A stretch of DNA of 64,000 nt from Mycolicibacterium confluentis (GTDB lineage: Bacteria > Actinomycetota > Actinomycetes > Mycobacteriales > Mycobacteriaceae): NCBI RefSeq assembly GCF_010729895.1, contig NZ_AP022612.1:1550001-1614000 (forward strand), in the 5' to 3' direction. This document shows positions 35,420 to 45,156 of the stretch, piece by piece (position 1 is the stretch's first letter; each line of letters begins with the position of its first letter). The position numbers and the translations under genes are program-made. Under the pieces are notes generated by a model. The model made no database searches. It was not told where the DNA came from and worked only from the letters and a program-made list of their open reading frames with translations.

Positions 35420-36463
35420 ATGGGTAGTGCCGATGATCGCCGCTTCGAAGTGCTTCGCGCCATCGTCGCGGACTTCGTCTCCAGCAAGGAGCCGATCGGC
35501 TCGAAGTCGCTCGTCGAGCGGCACAACCTCGGCGTCTCGAGCGCTACGATCCGCAACGACATGGCGGTCCTGGAGGCCGAGGGGTACATCGCCCAGCCCC
35601 ACACCAGCTCGGGCCGAGTGCCGACGGAGAAGGGCTACCGCGAGTTCGTCGACCGCCTCGACCACGTCAAGCCGCTGTCCTCGCCCGAGCGCAGCGCGAT
35701 CCTGAAGTTCCTGGAGTCCGGCGTCGACCTCGACGACGTGCTGCGGCGCGCGGTGCGGCTGCTGGCGCAGCTGACCCGGCAGGTCGCCGTCGTGCAGTAC
35801 CCGACCCTGTCGTCGTCGACGGTGCGTCACCTCGAGGTGGTGGCGCTCTCACCCGCGCGCCTGCTGCTGGTCGTGATCACCGACTCGGGCCGCGTCGACC
35901 AGCGCATCGTGGAACTCGGCGACACCATCGACGACCATCAGCTGGCCCAGATGCGCGAACTCCTGGGCAAGGCCCTCGACGGCAAGAAGCTGGCCGCGGC
36001 CTCGGTCGCCGTCGCCGATCTGGCGGCGCAACTCGACGGCCGCGGCGGGCTCGGTGACGCCGTCGGCCGCGCCGCGACCGTGCTGCTGGAGTCCCTGGTC
36101 GAGCACCGCGAGGAACGCCTGCTCACCGGCGGCACCGCCAACCTGACGACCAACACCGCCGACTTCGGCGGATCGCTGCGTTCGGTGCTCGAGGCGCTCG
36201 AGGAACAGGTCGTGGTGCTCAAGCTGCTCGCGGCTCAGCAGGAGGCCGGCAAGGTCACGGTCCGCATCGGGCACGAGGCGCAGGTGGCCTCAGGTGCCGA
36301 GCAGATGGCCGGGACTTCGGTGGTGTCGACGACATACGGCACAATGGACACCGTCTACGGCGGCATGGGCGTGCTGGGCCCCACGCGGATGGATTATCCG
36401 GGAACCATCGCCAGTGTCGCCGCAGTTGCTCTTTACATCGGCGAGGTGCTCGGGGGGCGTTAG
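35420..36463 (+). CDS. hrcA: heat-inducible transcription repressor HrcA
   Basis: 347 residues from ATG 35420 ([16 protein letters not shown]), the start used by close relatives; ATG 35396 upstream is in frame. An N-terminal winged helix ([22 protein letters not shown], about 25-46) is followed by the GAF-like HrcA domain with [17 protein letters not shown] and the C-terminal [18 protein letters not shown]. HrcA represses chaperone genes through CIRCE elements. dnaJ2 follows 51 bases later and is probably co-transcribed, a constant mycobacterial pairing. Confidence 0.93.
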   Translation: MGSADDRRFEVLRAIVADFVSSKEPIGSKSLVERHNLGVSSATIRNDMAVLEAEGYIAQPHTSSGRVPTEKGYREFVDRLDHVKPLSSPERSAILKFLESGVDLDDVLRRAVRLLAQLTRQVAVVQYPTLSSSTVRHLEVVALSPARLLLVVITDSGRVDQRIVELGDTIDDHQLAQMRELLGKALDGKKLAAASVAVADLAAQLDGRGGLGDAVGRAATVLLESLVEHREERLLTGGTANLTTNTADFGGSLRSVLEALEEQVVVLKLLAAQQEAGKVTVRIGHEAQVASGAEQMAGTSVVSTTYGTMDTVYGGMGVLGPTRMDYPGTIASVAAVALYIGEVLGGR

Positions 36464-36514
36464 CGACCTCCGCCCAGCCGGACACGACGATCAAGAAGTG
36501 TGGGGATAACGCGA

Positions 36515-37666
36515 GTGGCACGCGATTACTACGGCCTGCTCGGGGTGAGCAAGGGCGCCAGCGATGCGGAGCTCAAACGCGCCTACCGCAAGCTGGCGCG
36601 GGAGCTGCATCCCGACGTCAATCCTGACGAAGAGGCGCAGGCACGGTTCAAGGAGATCTCGGTCGCCTACGAGGTGCTGACCGACCCGGAGAAACGACGC
36701 ATTGTCGACCTCGGCGGTGACCCGCTGGACACCGCCGGCGCCGCGGGCAACGGCTTCGCCGGTGGTTTCGGCGGTCTCGGCGATGTGTTCGAGGCGTTCT
36801 TCGGCGGTGGCGGCGGCTCCCGCGGCCCCACCGGACGCGTGCGGCCCGGCTCCGACTCGCTGCTGCGGATGCGGCTTGACCTCACCGAATGCGCGACGGG
36901 CGTCACCAAGCAGGTGACCGTCGAGACCGCCGTCCTGTGCGACCGCTGCCACGGCAAGGGCACCGAGGGCGACTCACAGCCGGTGTCGTGTGACACCTGC
37001 GGTGGCCGCGGCGAGGTCTCCAGCGTGCAGCGTTCGCTGCTCGGCCAGGTGATGACGTCCCGGCCGTGCCCCACCTGCCGCGGCGTCGGCGAAGTCATCC
37101 CCGACCCGTGCCACAGCTGCGGCGGCGACGGCCGCGTGCGTGCGCGCCGCGACATCAGTGTCAAGATCCCGGCCGGCGTCGGCGACGGCATGCGGGTCCG
37201 GTTGGCCGCGCAGGGTGAGGTCGGTCCCGGCGGCGGTCCCGCGGGCGACCTGTATGTCGAGGTTCACGAGCAGGCCCACGACATCTTCGTCCGCGACGGC
37301 GACGACCTGCACTGCACCGTCGAGGTGCCGATGGTCGACGCCGCGCTGGGCACCACGGTCAGCGTCGACGCGATCCTCGACGGACCCACCGAGCTCACCA
37401 TCCCCGCGGGCACCCAGCCCGGGTCGGTCACGACGCTGCGCGGGCACGGCATGCCGCACCTGCGCTCGGGCGTGCGCGGTGACCTGCACGCCCACATCGA
37501 TGTCGTGGTGCCCGAGAAGCTCGACTCCACCGACATCGACCTGCTCCGCAAGCTCAAGGAGCACCGCGGCCGCGACGTCGCCGAGGTCAGGTCGACGCAC
37601 TCCGCGAGCCAGTCGAGCAACGGCAGCATCTTCAGCCGCCTGCGCGAGACCTTCACCGGCCGCTAG
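36515..37666 (+). CDS. dnaJ2: chaperone DnaJ2
   Basis: 383 residues from GTG 36515 ([10 protein letters not shown]), with GGGGAT shortly upstream. J-domain 1-68 with the HPD motif in [11 protein letters not shown]; Gly/Phe-rich linker; zinc domain with four CxxCxGxG-type repeats ([32 protein letters not shown], about 130-210); then the substrate-binding C-terminal domains. It delivers clients to DnaK and stimulates its ATPase. Follows hrcA and precedes rsmE by four bases, so these three likely form one operon. Confidence 0.93.
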   Translation: MARDYYGLLGVSKGASDAELKRAYRKLARELHPDVNPDEEAQARFKEISVAYEVLTDPEKRRIVDLGGDPLDTAGAAGNGFAGGFGGLGDVFEAFFGGGGGSRGPTGRVRPGSDSLLRMRLDLTECATGVTKQVTVETAVLCDRCHGKGTEGDSQPVSCDTCGGRGEVSSVQRSLLGQVMTSRPCPTCRGVGEVIPDPCHSCGGDGRVRARRDISVKIPAGVGDGMRVRLAAQGEVGPGGGPAGDLYVEVHEQAHDIFVRDGDDLHCTVEVPMVDAALGTTVSVDAILDGPTELTIPAGTQPGSVTTLRGHGMPHLRSGVRGDLHAHIDVVVPEKLDSTDIDLLRKLKEHRGRDVAEVRSTHSASQSSNGSIFSRLRETFTGR

Positions 37667-37670
37667 GGGA

Positions 37671-38405
37671 GTGTCAGACCCGCTGTTCTACGCCGACTGC
37701 GTTCCGGACGTCGGCCAGTTGGCCGTCGTCGACGGTGACGAGGGTTTCCACGCCGCGACGGTCCGCCGGCTCCGGGTCGGGGAGCGCATCGTCGTCGGCG
37801 ATGGCGCGGGCGAGTTGGCCGACTGCGAGGTCGACGCGACCTCCAAACGTGAGTTGACGGCGCGCGTCCTGAACCGGCGCAGCATCGCCGCCCCACGTCC
37901 GCCCGTCACCGTCGTGCAGGCGATCCCCAAGGCCGAGCGTTCGGAGTTGGCCGTGGAACTGGCCACCGAGGCCGGCGCCGACGAGTTCATCGCGTGGCAG
38001 GCCAGTCGCTGCGTGGCCCGCTGGGACGACGCGCGCGCGGACAAGGGACTGCGACGGTGGCGCGCCGTCGTGCGTTCCGCGGCGCGGCAGTCCCGGCGTG
38101 CGTTCATCCCCGAGGTGTCGGGCCCGGTGACCACCAAGCAGCTGATCGAGCGCATGTCCGGCGCTGGCCTGGTGCTGGTGCTGCACGAGTCGGCGACCGT
38201 GCCGCTCGCGGATCTCCCCGTCGCACAGGCGGACTCGATCACGCTGATCGTCGGTCCCGAAGGTGGCGTCAGCGATGAGGAGATCGCGGCGTTCACCGCG
38301 GCCGGCGCCCACGCGGTGCGGCTGGGACCCACGGTGCTGCGCACGTCGACGGCGGCGGCGGTCGCGCTCGGCGCCCTGGGAGTGCTGACGCAGCGCTGGG
38401 CTTAG
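37671..38405 (+). CDS. rsmE: 16S rRNA (uridine-1498 N3) methyltransferase
   Basis: 244 residues from GTG 37671, four bases after the dnaJ2 stop; the AGGGGA there abuts the start codon, unusually close for a ribosome-binding site, which suggests coupling to dnaJ2 translation. SPOUT-class fold: an N-terminal PUA-like region with [14 protein letters not shown], and a C-terminal knotted SAM site with [14 protein letters not shown] and [17 protein letters not shown]. Converges on the next gene; the two stop codons overlap by three bases. Confidence 0.9.
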   Translation: MSDPLFYADCVPDVGQLAVVDGDEGFHAATVRRLRVGERIVVGDGAGELADCEVDATSKRELTARVLNRRSIAAPRPPVTVVQAIPKAERSELAVELATEAGADEFIAWQASRCVARWDDARADKGLRRWRAVVRSAARQSRRAFIPEVSGPVTTKQLIERMSGAGLVLVLHESATVPLADLPVAQADSITLIVGPEGGVSDEEIAAFTAAGAHAVRLGPTVLRTSTAAAVALGALGVLTQRWA

Positions 38406-39532
38406 CTCGCGTCCTCGGTGCGGTCCGGGTAGCCGTCGAGCGTCGTGGGCCGCGCGCACACGATGTACTCGGCGCGATTTCCGCCGGCCCGGCGGGCCTC
38501 GTACATCGCGGTGGCCGCCAAGGCGATCAACTCGTCGAGAAGCTCATACGGCGGGCATGCCGCCAGTTCGCCCATGGGGGTGCTGACCACGCCGATGCTG
38601 GCGCTCAGGCGCTGCGGCGTTGAACGGATCGCGCTGCGGATGCGCTCGACCAGCGCGCTGGAGTCGGATGAGACGAAGCTGTCGGCGACCAGGAACTCGC
38701 TGTCGCTCACGTGGGCCACCACGGCGTCGTGACGCGTGGTCTCCCGCAGGGTCCGGCTCACCGCCACACGTGCCTTCTCGCCAGCCGTCAACCCGCCCGA
38801 TCCTGTGAGCAGCCCGAAGTGGTCGAGGCTGACCACCACGATCACCAGGTGGCGGTCGTCGAGGCGGCTGCGACTGGCGATCAGCGCACCGGTGGCCTCG
38901 TAGAACGCGTCTTTGTTGAGTAGGCCGGTCAGCGGTTCGAGGTCGGAGTCGGGGGAGGTGATGCCGATCAGGTGCACCAATGCATGCCCGCCCATCGCCG
39001 CTACGACGAAGAGCATCAACACGGCGATCAGTTGGCACCAGGCGAACACCGCGTCACCGGAGGAGACCTGCCGCAGGAACGGCACCAGCGCAGTGGCCAC
39101 CGCCCCCACCGTCACCGCGGGCAGGTACCGCATGGTGTGGAAGAACACGACGTAACCGGCCAGCGCGGAGTAGGCGGTTGCCATCGCCAGGCCCGCGACG
39201 GGGTTTGCCTGCACGACGGCCACCGCGGTGATCCCGGCGGCCTCCAGGCCGACGAGCACCACCGACTGCCGTCGACTCGGCCATCGGGGGCGCAGCCACG
39301 CCGACGCGATGAGGAATGCCACCGCCGTGACGAACGCGACGATGACCACATCGCGGGTGCCCTGTGCCCCGGACGGGCTGAAGACCATGGCGAACGGCAG
39401 AACGCCGAGCATCGACACGAGGAGCGCGACCACCGCGGAGGTGGGTCGCTGGGCCCCGCGGGCGGTGAGCAACGCCGTGATCCAGTGGTAGTGATCGGCC
39501 TGGCGTGACACCGCACGCAACGTCGCGATCAT
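38402..39532 (-). CDS. membrane protein with a degenerate GGDEF domain
   Basis: 376 residues from ATG 39532; the frame remains open upstream but enters the phoH promoter. About residues 30-200 contain six hydrophobic segments, a MASE-like sensor region. The C-terminal half has the diguanylate-cyclase fold ([19 protein letters not shown] as the start, then [14 protein letters not shown], and [10 protein letters not shown] near the end), but the GGDEF signature reads SDSEF, so cyclase activity is very unlikely. It may bind c-di-GMP or GTP, or act as a protein-interaction relic. No counterpart exists at this place in M. tuberculosis, as I recall, so it looks lineage-specific. Confidence 0.8.
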   Translation of the reverse strand: MIATLRAVSRQADHYHWITALLTARGAQRPTSAVVALLVSMLGVLPFAMVFSPSGAQGTRDVVIVAFVTAVAFLIASAWLRPRWPSRRQSVVLVGLEAAGITAVAVVQANPVAGLAMATAYSALAGYVVFFHTMRYLPAVTVGAVATALVPFLRQVSSGDAVFAWCQLIAVLMLFVVAAMGGHALVHLIGITSPDSDLEPLTGLLNKDAFYEATGALIASRSRLDDRHLVIVVVSLDHFGLLTGSGGLTAGEKARVAVSRTLRETTRHDAVVAHVSDSEFLVADSFVSSDSSALVERIRSAIRSTPQRLSASIGVVSTPMGELAACPPYELLDELIALAATAMYEARRAGGNRAEYIVCARPTTLDGYPDRTEDAS

Positions 39533-39626
39533 CACAGCTGCTTTCTCAATACGAGTCCCCCACCCCGGGTTTGCCTCAGAGCAGCTTACGTGTCCCAGAC
39601 TACGGAAAGCGCAAGAACAGTAACCA

Positions 39627-39656
39627 TTGGGACGTCTGACCGCACGGCGGTAGACT
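39627..39656 (+). promoter_or_regulatory. probable promoter of phoH
   Basis: TTGGGA (39627-39632) and TAGACT (39651-39656) are separated by 18 bases and would start transcription near 39663, giving a leader of about 47 bases before the GTG of phoH. Confidence 0.45.
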
Positions 39657-39709
39657 CGCACAAGCGACCAAACCGCCCTGACGAGCAGAAAGCAGGCACA
39701 GAACACCAC

Positions 39710-40750
39710 GTGACGCCCCGCGAAACGAACACCGCCGCAGTATCACCGATGGCCGGAGATTCGGTGAAGAGCAGCATCAGGGTCGAGGTGCCGCCTCCTT
39801 ACGTGGTGGGCCTGCTGGGATCCGCCGACGAAAATCTGCGCGTGCTGGAACAGAATCTGGCCGCTGACCTGCATGTCCGTGGCAACGCCGTGACCCTGAC
39901 CGGCGAACCCGCCGACGTCGCGCTGGCCGAGCGTGCGATCGCCGAACTCATCACGATCGTGGCCGGCGGACAGCCTGTGACCCCCGACGTCGTGCGGCGC
40001 AGCATGGCCATGCTGACCGGCGCCGAGCAGGAGTCGCCGGCCGAAGTCCTCACGCTCGACATCCTGTCGCGCCGCGGCAAGACCATCCGGCCCAAGACGC
40101 TGAACCAGAAGCGCTATGTGGACGCCATCGACGCCCACACCATCGTGTTCGGCATCGGCCCGGCCGGCACCGGCAAGACGTATCTGGCGATGGCCAAGGC
40201 CGTCAACGCCCTGCAGACCAAGCAGGTCAACCGGATCATCCTGACCAGGCCGGCCGTCGAGGCGGGGGAGCGGTTGGGCTTCCTGCCTGGCACGCTGACC
40301 GAGAAGATCGACCCGTATCTGCGGCCGCTGTATGACGCGCTGCACGACATGATGGATCCCGCGGCGATCCCGAATCTCCTTGCGGCCGGGGTCATCGAGG
40401 TCGCGCCGCTGGCGTTCATGCGGGGCCGCAGCCTCAACGACGCGTTCATCATCCTCGACGAGGCGCAGAACACCACGCCCGAGCAGATGAAGATGTTCCT
40501 GACCCGGCTGGGGTTCAACTCCAAGATCGTGGTCACCGGCGACATCACCCAGGTCGATCTGCCCGGCGGTTCGACCTCCGGCCTGCGCGCCGCGATCGAC
40601 ATCCTCGATGGCATCGACGACATCGGAGTGTGCGAGCTGACCAGCGCCGACGTGGTGCGCCACCGCCTGGTCTCCGAGATCGTCGACGCTTACGAGAGGG
40701 CCGGCGCGGATGCGGGCACCAACCGCGCGCAGCGTCGCGCCCGAAAGTGA
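39710..40750 (+). CDS. phoH: PhoH-like ATPase
   Basis: 346 residues from GTG 39710 ([11 protein letters not shown]), matching the length of M. tuberculosis PhoH1; a longer reading crosses the promoter. Walker A in [17 protein letters not shown] near 138, Walker B in [10 protein letters not shown] near 245, and [21 protein letters not shown] as sensor region. The N-terminal part ([19 protein letters not shown]) is the KH-like domain of this subgroup. PhoH proteins are thought to be ATPases or helicases in RNA metabolism; the constant link to ybeY, as here (seven bases apart), supports rRNA or RNA-processing work. Confidence 0.9.
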   Translation: MTPRETNTAAVSPMAGDSVKSSIRVEVPPPYVVGLLGSADENLRVLEQNLAADLHVRGNAVTLTGEPADVALAERAIAELITIVAGGQPVTPDVVRRSMAMLTGAEQESPAEVLTLDILSRRGKTIRPKTLNQKRYVDAIDAHTIVFGIGPAGTGKTYLAMAKAVNALQTKQVNRIILTRPAVEAGERLGFLPGTLTEKIDPYLRPLYDALHDMMDPAAIPNLLAAGVIEVAPLAFMRGRSLNDAFIILDEAQNTTPEQMKMFLTRLGFNSKIVVTGDITQVDLPGGSTSGLRAAIDILDGIDDIGVCELTSADVVRHRLVSEIVDAYERAGADAGTNRAQRRARK

Positions 40751-40757
40751 GCCGTAC

Positions 40758-41312
40758 ATGAGCATTGAGGTGTCCAACGAGTCCGGTGTCGACGTCTCCG
40801 AGGAGGAGTTGATCAGCGTCGCGCGGTTCGTCATCGGGAAGATGGACGTCAACCCGGGGGCCGAACTGTCGATGGTGCTGCTGGACATCGACGCGATGGC
40901 CGACCTGCACATGCGTTGGATGGACCTGCCCGGCCCCACCGACGTGATGAGCTTCCCGATGGATGAGCTCGAACCGGGCGGGCGGCCCGACGCGGCCGAA
41001 CCCGGCCCGTCGATGCTGGGTGACATCGCGCTGTGCCCGCAGTTCGCCGCCGAGCAGGCCAAGGCCGCCGGGCACGACCTCGAGCACGAACTGGCGCTGC
41101 TCACGGTGCACGGAGTGCTTCACCTGCTGGGCTACGACCACGCCGAGCCCGACGAGGAGAAGGAGATGTTCGCGCTGCAGCGACAGCTGCTCGAGGACTG
41201 GTACGACCAGCAGGCCACGCTGTACCGCCAGGCCCGTCAGGCCGAGCGCGACGTCCACCTGCTCGACAAGTCGCGCGACTTCCACGAACATCCCGAACTC
41301 GGACAGTCGTGA
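40758..41312 (+). CDS. ybeY: endoribonuclease YbeY
   Basis: 184 residues from ATG 40758. The zinc motif [14 protein letters not shown] (about 119-132) is the signature HGxLHLxGYDH. The enzyme takes part in 16S rRNA 3'-end maturation and ribosome quality control. Forms an operon with phoH upstream and the CBS-domain membrane protein downstream (GTGA overlap). The C-terminal 25 residues after the family core are charged and probably unstructured. Confidence 0.93.
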   Translation: MSIEVSNESGVDVSEEELISVARFVIGKMDVNPGAELSMVLLDIDAMADLHMRWMDLPGPTDVMSFPMDELEPGGRPDAAEPGPSMLGDIALCPQFAAEQAKAAGHDLEHELALLTVHGVLHLLGYDHAEPDEEKEMFALQRQLLEDWYDQQATLYRQARQAERDVHLLDKSRDFHEHPELGQS

Positions 41313-42616
41313 CCGGAATCGGTCTGCTGCTCGGCGCCATCGCGCTGATCGGCCTCGGAGGACTGTTCGCTGCCCTGGACGCCGCCATCAGCACCGTCTC
41401 GATCGCACGGGTCGAGGAGTTGGTCCGAGACGAACGGCCGGGTGCGGTCCGGCTGGCCAGGGTCGTGCAGGAACGGCCGCGCTACATCAACCTGGTGGTG
41501 CTGCTGCGCATCGCCTGCGAGGTCACGGCCACCGCGCTGCTGGTGGCCTACCTCGACGACTTCTGGGGTGTCGGTTGGGGCCTGATCCTGGCCGCCGCGA
41601 TCATGATCGTGGTCAGTTTCGTGGCCATTGGAGTCGGCCCGCGCACCGTGGGACGGCAGAACGCCTATCCGATCGCGCTGGCGTCCGCCGTTCCGCTGCA
41701 TGCGCTCTCGGTCCTGCTGACGCCCCTCAGCCGCCTGCTGATCCTGCTTGGCAACGCCCTGACGCCGGGCCGCGGGTTCCGCAACGGGCCGTTCGCCTCT
41801 GAGATCGAGTTGCGAGAGGTCGTCGACATGGCGCAGCAGCGCGGTGTGGTCGCCGACGACGAGCGCCGAATGATCCAGTCGGTCTTCGAACTCGGGGACA
41901 CCCCGGCGCGCGAGGTCATGGTGCCGCGCACCGAGATGGTGTGGATCGAAAGCGACAAGAACGCCGGGCAGGCCACCTCACTCGCGGTGCGAAGCGGCCA
42001 CTCGCGAATCCCGGTGATCGGGGAGAACGTCGACGACATCGTCGGCGTCGTCTACCTCAAAGATCTTGTGCAGCAGACCTACAGCTCCACCCGGGGCGGC
42101 GTCGACACCCAGGTGTCGGCGCTGATGCGGCCGGCGGTCTTCGTGCCGGACTCCAAGCGACTCGACGACCTGCTGCGCGAGATGCAGCGCGACCGCAACC
42201 ACATGGCCCTGCTGGTCGACGAATACGGCGCCATCGCAGGCCTGGTCACCATCGAGGACGTGCTCGAGGAGATCGTCGGCGAGATCGCCGACGAGTACGA
42301 CGCCGATGAGATCGCACCCGTGGAGGACTTGGGCGACAAGAACTTCCGGGTGTCCACCAGGCTGCCGATCGAGGACCTCGGTGAGCTCTACGGTGTGGAG
42401 TTCGAGGAGGACCTCGACGTCGACACCGTCGGCGGTCTGCTCGGGCTGGAACTGGGCCGCGTGCCGCTGCCCGGTGCGCAGGTGGTCTCGCATGGGCTGC
42501 GGATGCGCGCCGAGGGCGGCCCCGATCATCGCGGCCGGGTCCGCATCGGCACAGTGTTGGTCAGCCCGGTCGAACCCCCACCATCGAATGACGAGGACAC
42601 CGAAGCCGATGACTGA
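41309..42616 (+). CDS. CNNM/CBS-domain membrane protein (CorC-like ion transporter)
   Basis: 435 residues, identical in length to M. tuberculosis Rv2366c as I recall. GTG 41309 overlaps the ybeY stop. Residues 1-150 hold three to four membrane segments of the DUF21/CNNM domain; two CBS domains follow ([18 protein letters not shown] and [22 protein letters not shown]; then [14 protein letters not shown] and [26 protein letters not shown]), then a CorC/HlyC C-terminal domain (about 345-425). Proteins of this type export or sense Mg2+/Co2+; some homologues are annotated as hemolysins without good reason. Overlaps the next gene by eight bases. Confidence 0.88.
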   Translation: MTGIGLLLGAIALIGLGGLFAALDAAISTVSIARVEELVRDERPGAVRLARVVQERPRYINLVVLLRIACEVTATALLVAYLDDFWGVGWGLILAAAIMIVVSFVAIGVGPRTVGRQNAYPIALASAVPLHALSVLLTPLSRLLILLGNALTPGRGFRNGPFASEIELREVVDMAQQRGVVADDERRMIQSVFELGDTPAREVMVPRTEMVWIESDKNAGQATSLAVRSGHSRIPVIGENVDDIVGVVYLKDLVQQTYSSTRGGVDTQVSALMRPAVFVPDSKRLDDLLREMQRDRNHMALLVDEYGAIAGLVTIEDVLEEIVGEIADEYDADEIAPVEDLGDKNFRVSTRLPIEDLGELYGVEFEEDLDVDTVGGLLGLELGRVPLPGAQVVSHGLRMRAEGGPDHRGRVRIGTVLVSPVEPPPSNDEDTEADD

Positions 42617-42926
42617 CCTGGACGCTGAAGACGCCAAGCTCGTGACGCTGGCCCGCGGCGCGATGGCCCGCGCCGAGGCCGGTGACGGCGCCGCGGTGCG
42701 CGACCTCGACGGCCGCACCTACGCCGGAGCGCCCGTCGCCCTGAGCGCGCTGACGTTGACCGCGCTGCAGGCCGCGGTGGCCGCCGCGGTGTCCAGTGGC
42801 GCAACGGGACTGGAGGCCGCAGTCCTGGTCGGCGGCACGGCCGACGACGCCGGGGTGGCGGCCGTGCGGGAGTTCTCCGCCGACGCGACGGTGATCGTCA
42901 CCGACCGGGCGGGTAATCCGGTATGA
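42609..42926 (+). CDS. small cytidine-deaminase-fold protein lacking the zinc site (Rv2365c-like)
   Basis: 105 residues; ATG 42609 overlaps the preceding stop by eight bases. [31 protein letters not shown] resembles the deaminase alpha-beta core, but neither the (H/C)AE nor the PCxxC zinc ligands are present and no Cys or His occurs in the likely positions. It is conserved at this place between ybeY and era in mycobacteria, so it probably has a non-catalytic role, perhaps with Era or YbeY. Confidence 0.7.
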   Translation: MTDLDAEDAKLVTLARGAMARAEAGDGAAVRDLDGRTYAGAPVALSALTLTALQAAVAAAVSSGATGLEAAVLVGGTADDAGVAAVREFSADATVIVTDRAGNPV

Positions 42927-42945
42927 GCACCTCCGCTTTTCCCGC

Positions 42946-43001
42946 CGAGACTGCTGGGAGTGCGATTTTCGCGCCGGGTTGTCGCAGTCACCGCAGTCTC
43001 G
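42946..43001. repeat. inverted repeat just upstream of era
   Basis: CGAGACTGC (42946-42954) pairs perfectly with GCAGTCTCG (42993-43001), giving a 56-bp element that fills most of the gap between the deaminase-like gene and era. Its size is similar to the 60-61-bp palindromes elsewhere in this window, but the arm sequence differs. Confidence 0.5.
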
Positions 43002-43020
43002 CTGAGAAGGGGTCAGTCGC

Positions 43021-43923
43021 ATGAGCGAATTCCATTCGGGTTTCGTGTGTTTCGTGGGCCGGCCCAACACCGGCAAGTCGACGCTGACCAACGCGCTGGT
43101 GGGCGCCAAGGTCGCGATCACCGCCAACCAGCCTCAGACCACCCGGCACACCATCCGCGGCATCGTGCACCGCGACGAGTTCCAGATCATCCTCGTCGAC
43201 ACTCCCGGCCTGCACCGCCCGCGCACCCTGCTCGGTAAGCGCCTCAACGATCTGGTCCGCGACACCTACTCCGAGGTCGACGTCATCGGGCTGTGCATCC
43301 CCGCCGACGAGGCGATCGGGCCCGGGGACCGCTGGATCTACCAGCAGATCCGCGACGTCGCGCCGCGCACCAAGCTCAACGTGATCGTCACCAAGATCGA
43401 CAAGGTGTCCAAGGAGCGGGTGGCGGCTCAACTGGTGGCCGTCAACGAGGAGTTCGGCGAGCACGTGGCCGAGATCATCCCGGTGTCGGCGACGGCCGGG
43501 ACGCAGGTCGACGCCCTCATCAGCCTTCTTGCGTCGCAGTTGCCCGAAGGCCCGGCGTTCTACCCGGACGGCGAGTTGACCGACGAGCCCGAAGAGACTC
43601 TGATGGCCGAGCTCATCCGAGAGGCCGCCCTTGAGGGCGTGCGTGACGAACTGCCGCACTCACTGGCGGTCGTCATCGAGGACGTCGAACAGCGTGAGGG
43701 CCGTGACGATCTGATCGACGTGCACGCCGTGCTCTACGTCGAACGCGACAGCCAGAAGGGCATCGTCATCGGCAAGGGCGGTGCGCGACTGCGTGAGGTC
43801 GGCACCGCGGCGCGCACTCAGATCGAGAAGCTGTTGGGCACCAAGGTCTTTCTGGACCTGCGGGTCAAGGTCGCCAAGAACTGGCAGCGGGATCCCAAGC
43901 AGTTGGGCCGCCTGGGCTTTTAA
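43021..43923 (+). CDS. era: GTPase Era
   Basis: 300 residues. G1 GRPNTGKSTLTNAL (about 10-23), G2 QTTRHTIRG, G3 DTPGLHRPR, G4 TKIDKV, G5 SATAG; C-terminal KH domain about 205-280 with IVIGKGGARLREVGT. Era binds the 3' end of 16S rRNA and helps 30S assembly and maturation, the same process as YbeY a few genes upstream. ATG 43021, 94 bases after the previous stop with a palindrome between. Ends seven bases before a 59-bp repeat. Confidence 0.95.
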   Translation: MSEFHSGFVCFVGRPNTGKSTLTNALVGAKVAITANQPQTTRHTIRGIVHRDEFQIILVDTPGLHRPRTLLGKRLNDLVRDTYSEVDVIGLCIPADEAIGPGDRWIYQQIRDVAPRTKLNVIVTKIDKVSKERVAAQLVAVNEEFGEHVAEIIPVSATAGTQVDALISLLASQLPEGPAFYPDGELTDEPEETLMAELIREAALEGVRDELPHSLAVVIEDVEQREGRDDLIDVHAVLYVERDSQKGIVIGKGGARLREVGTAARTQIEKLLGTKVFLDLRVKVAKNWQRDPKQLGRLGF

Positions 43924-43929
43924 TTCTCC

Positions 43930-43988
43930 GCCGAGAAGAGGCGGGGCGAACACTGAAGCCCAGGCGGTTTCAGCAGACTCTTCTCAGC
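43930..43988 (-). repeat. 61-bp palindromic repeat family, copy D (reverse orientation)
   Basis: Outer arms GCCGAGAAGAG (43930-43940) and CTCTTCTCAGC (43978-43988) enclose a core with CCTGGGCTT when read on the minus strand. It is 59 bp long and matches the copies at 62773, 63761 and 63844. It lies between the convergent era and CAP genes and could also terminate transcription. Confidence 0.75.
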
Positions 43989-43998
43989 GCGCCGAGAA

Positions 43999-44547
43999 CT
44001 AGGGCTGGTTCGGCGGACGCTGGCCGAACTGCCGCGGGGGTGCGGGCACGGGCGCGCCGGCATCGCCCTTGCCGTAAACCGCCACGACGACAGTGCGGTC
44101 GAGGATGTTCTCCGACCACACCCCGATGTCGATGTTCGCGCAGTCGTGCATGGTCGCGTAATAGTCGGGGCGATACCACCACTGGTTGAGGATCTCGACG
44201 CCGCTGATCGCGAGCGCCGGGTTGATCGCCGTGGTCTCGGAGACCTCACCGATGTAGCCGGCATTGCGGGCCCGGTCGGCGACCGTGGTGCCGTCGGAGC
44301 CGATGTCGCCGTCGAGGGCGCGGTTGTTGAGCACGTCGTTGGTGTGCCACTGCGCGGCCAGGCGCAGCTTCGGGTTGATCCTGACCTCGGTGTCGCAGCC
44401 CGCGCGGTGCTGCATCGTGCGCACGTTGGCCACCACACCATCATTGAGGCGACGGTTGTCGGCGAGCGCGGCGGGCGGCGCCATCAGCGTCGACGAGAGG
44501 AGCACAGCCAGGGCTGCCCCGGCCGGAGCGGTCACCACCATCTTCAT
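43999..44547 (-). CDS. secreted CAP-domain protein (copy 1)
   Basis: 182 residues with a signal peptide (about 1-29, cleavage after ALA) and one CAP/SCP domain: NDGVVANVRTMQHRAGC, RLAAQWHTNDVLNN, DGTTVADRARNAGY and WYRPDYYATMHDCANIDIGVW. The tail is proline-rich (PVPAPPRQFG). It is a paralogue of the next gene, sharing for example VLNNRALDGDIGSDG. Bacterial CAP proteins are secreted and may bind lipids or cell wall; no enzymatic role is established. ATG 44547; ATG 44541 is an alternative. Confidence 0.82.
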   Translation of the reverse strand: MKMVVTAPAGAALAVLLSSTLMAPPAALADNRRLNDGVVANVRTMQHRAGCDTEVRINPKLRLAAQWHTNDVLNNRALDGDIGSDGTTVADRARNAGYIGEVSETTAINPALAISGVEILNQWWYRPDYYATMHDCANIDIGVWSENILDRTVVVAVYGKGDAGAPVPAPPRQFGQRPPNQP

Positions 44548-44602
44548 GACGTGGAAGGTTACGCCAGGGCATCCACCCGTACAGACGATTGGGTGTCCCG
44601 TA

Positions 44603-45145
44603 TCAGCCGAACTGCCGCGGCGCGGCAGGCACGGGCGCCGCGCCGTCGCCCCGTCCGTACACCGCGACGACCACGCTGCGGTCCAGGCTGTTCGCCGACC
44701 AGACTCCGATGTCGACGTTGCCGCAGTTGCTCATGATCGCGTGGTAGTCGGGTCGGTAGAACCACTGCTGGATCACGTCGAGGTTGTTGATGGCCAGCGC
44801 GGGGTTGATCGCGACGGTCTCGTAGACCTCGCCCTCATAGCCGGCGTTGCGGGCCCGGTCGGTGACCGTCGATCCGTCCGAGCCGATGTCGCCGTCGAGG
44901 GCGCGGTTGTTGAGCACGTCGTCCGTGTGCCACTGGGCCGCGAGGCGCAGCTTGGGGTTGACCCGCACCATGGGTTCGATGTCGTAGTCGTCGGCGCACC
45001 CGGCGTTCATCATCATGGTGTGCACGTTCGCCACGACACCGTCGTTGAGACGCTTGTTGTCGGCGGAGGCGGCAGGTGCAGTGGACATCAGGAGGGCGAA
45101 GGCAGCGGCGAACGCGGCCGCGCGCATCGGTGTGTTCCGGCTCAT
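44603..45145 (-). CDS. secreted CAP-domain protein (copy 2)
   Basis: 180 residues from ATG 45145 (MSRNTPMRAAAF), with a signal peptide ending near ASA at about 29. The CAP domain is strongly similar to copy 1 (RLAAQWHTDDVLNN, DGSTVTDRARNAGY, PALAI), with a short insertion (DDYDIEPMV) in the first loop. It stands 55 bases upstream of copy 1 on the same strand: a tandem duplication. Two Cys (in NAGC and NCGNVD) match copy 1 and could form a disulfide. Confidence 0.82.
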   Translation of the reverse strand: MSRNTPMRAAAFAAAFALLMSTAPAASADNKRLNDGVVANVHTMMMNAGCADDYDIEPMVRVNPKLRLAAQWHTDDVLNNRALDGDIGSDGSTVTDRARNAGYEGEVYETVAINPALAINNLDVIQQWFYRPDYHAIMSNCGNVDIGVWSANSLDRSVVVAVYGRGDGAAPVPAAPRQFG

Positions 45146-45156
45146 CGCGACCGATC

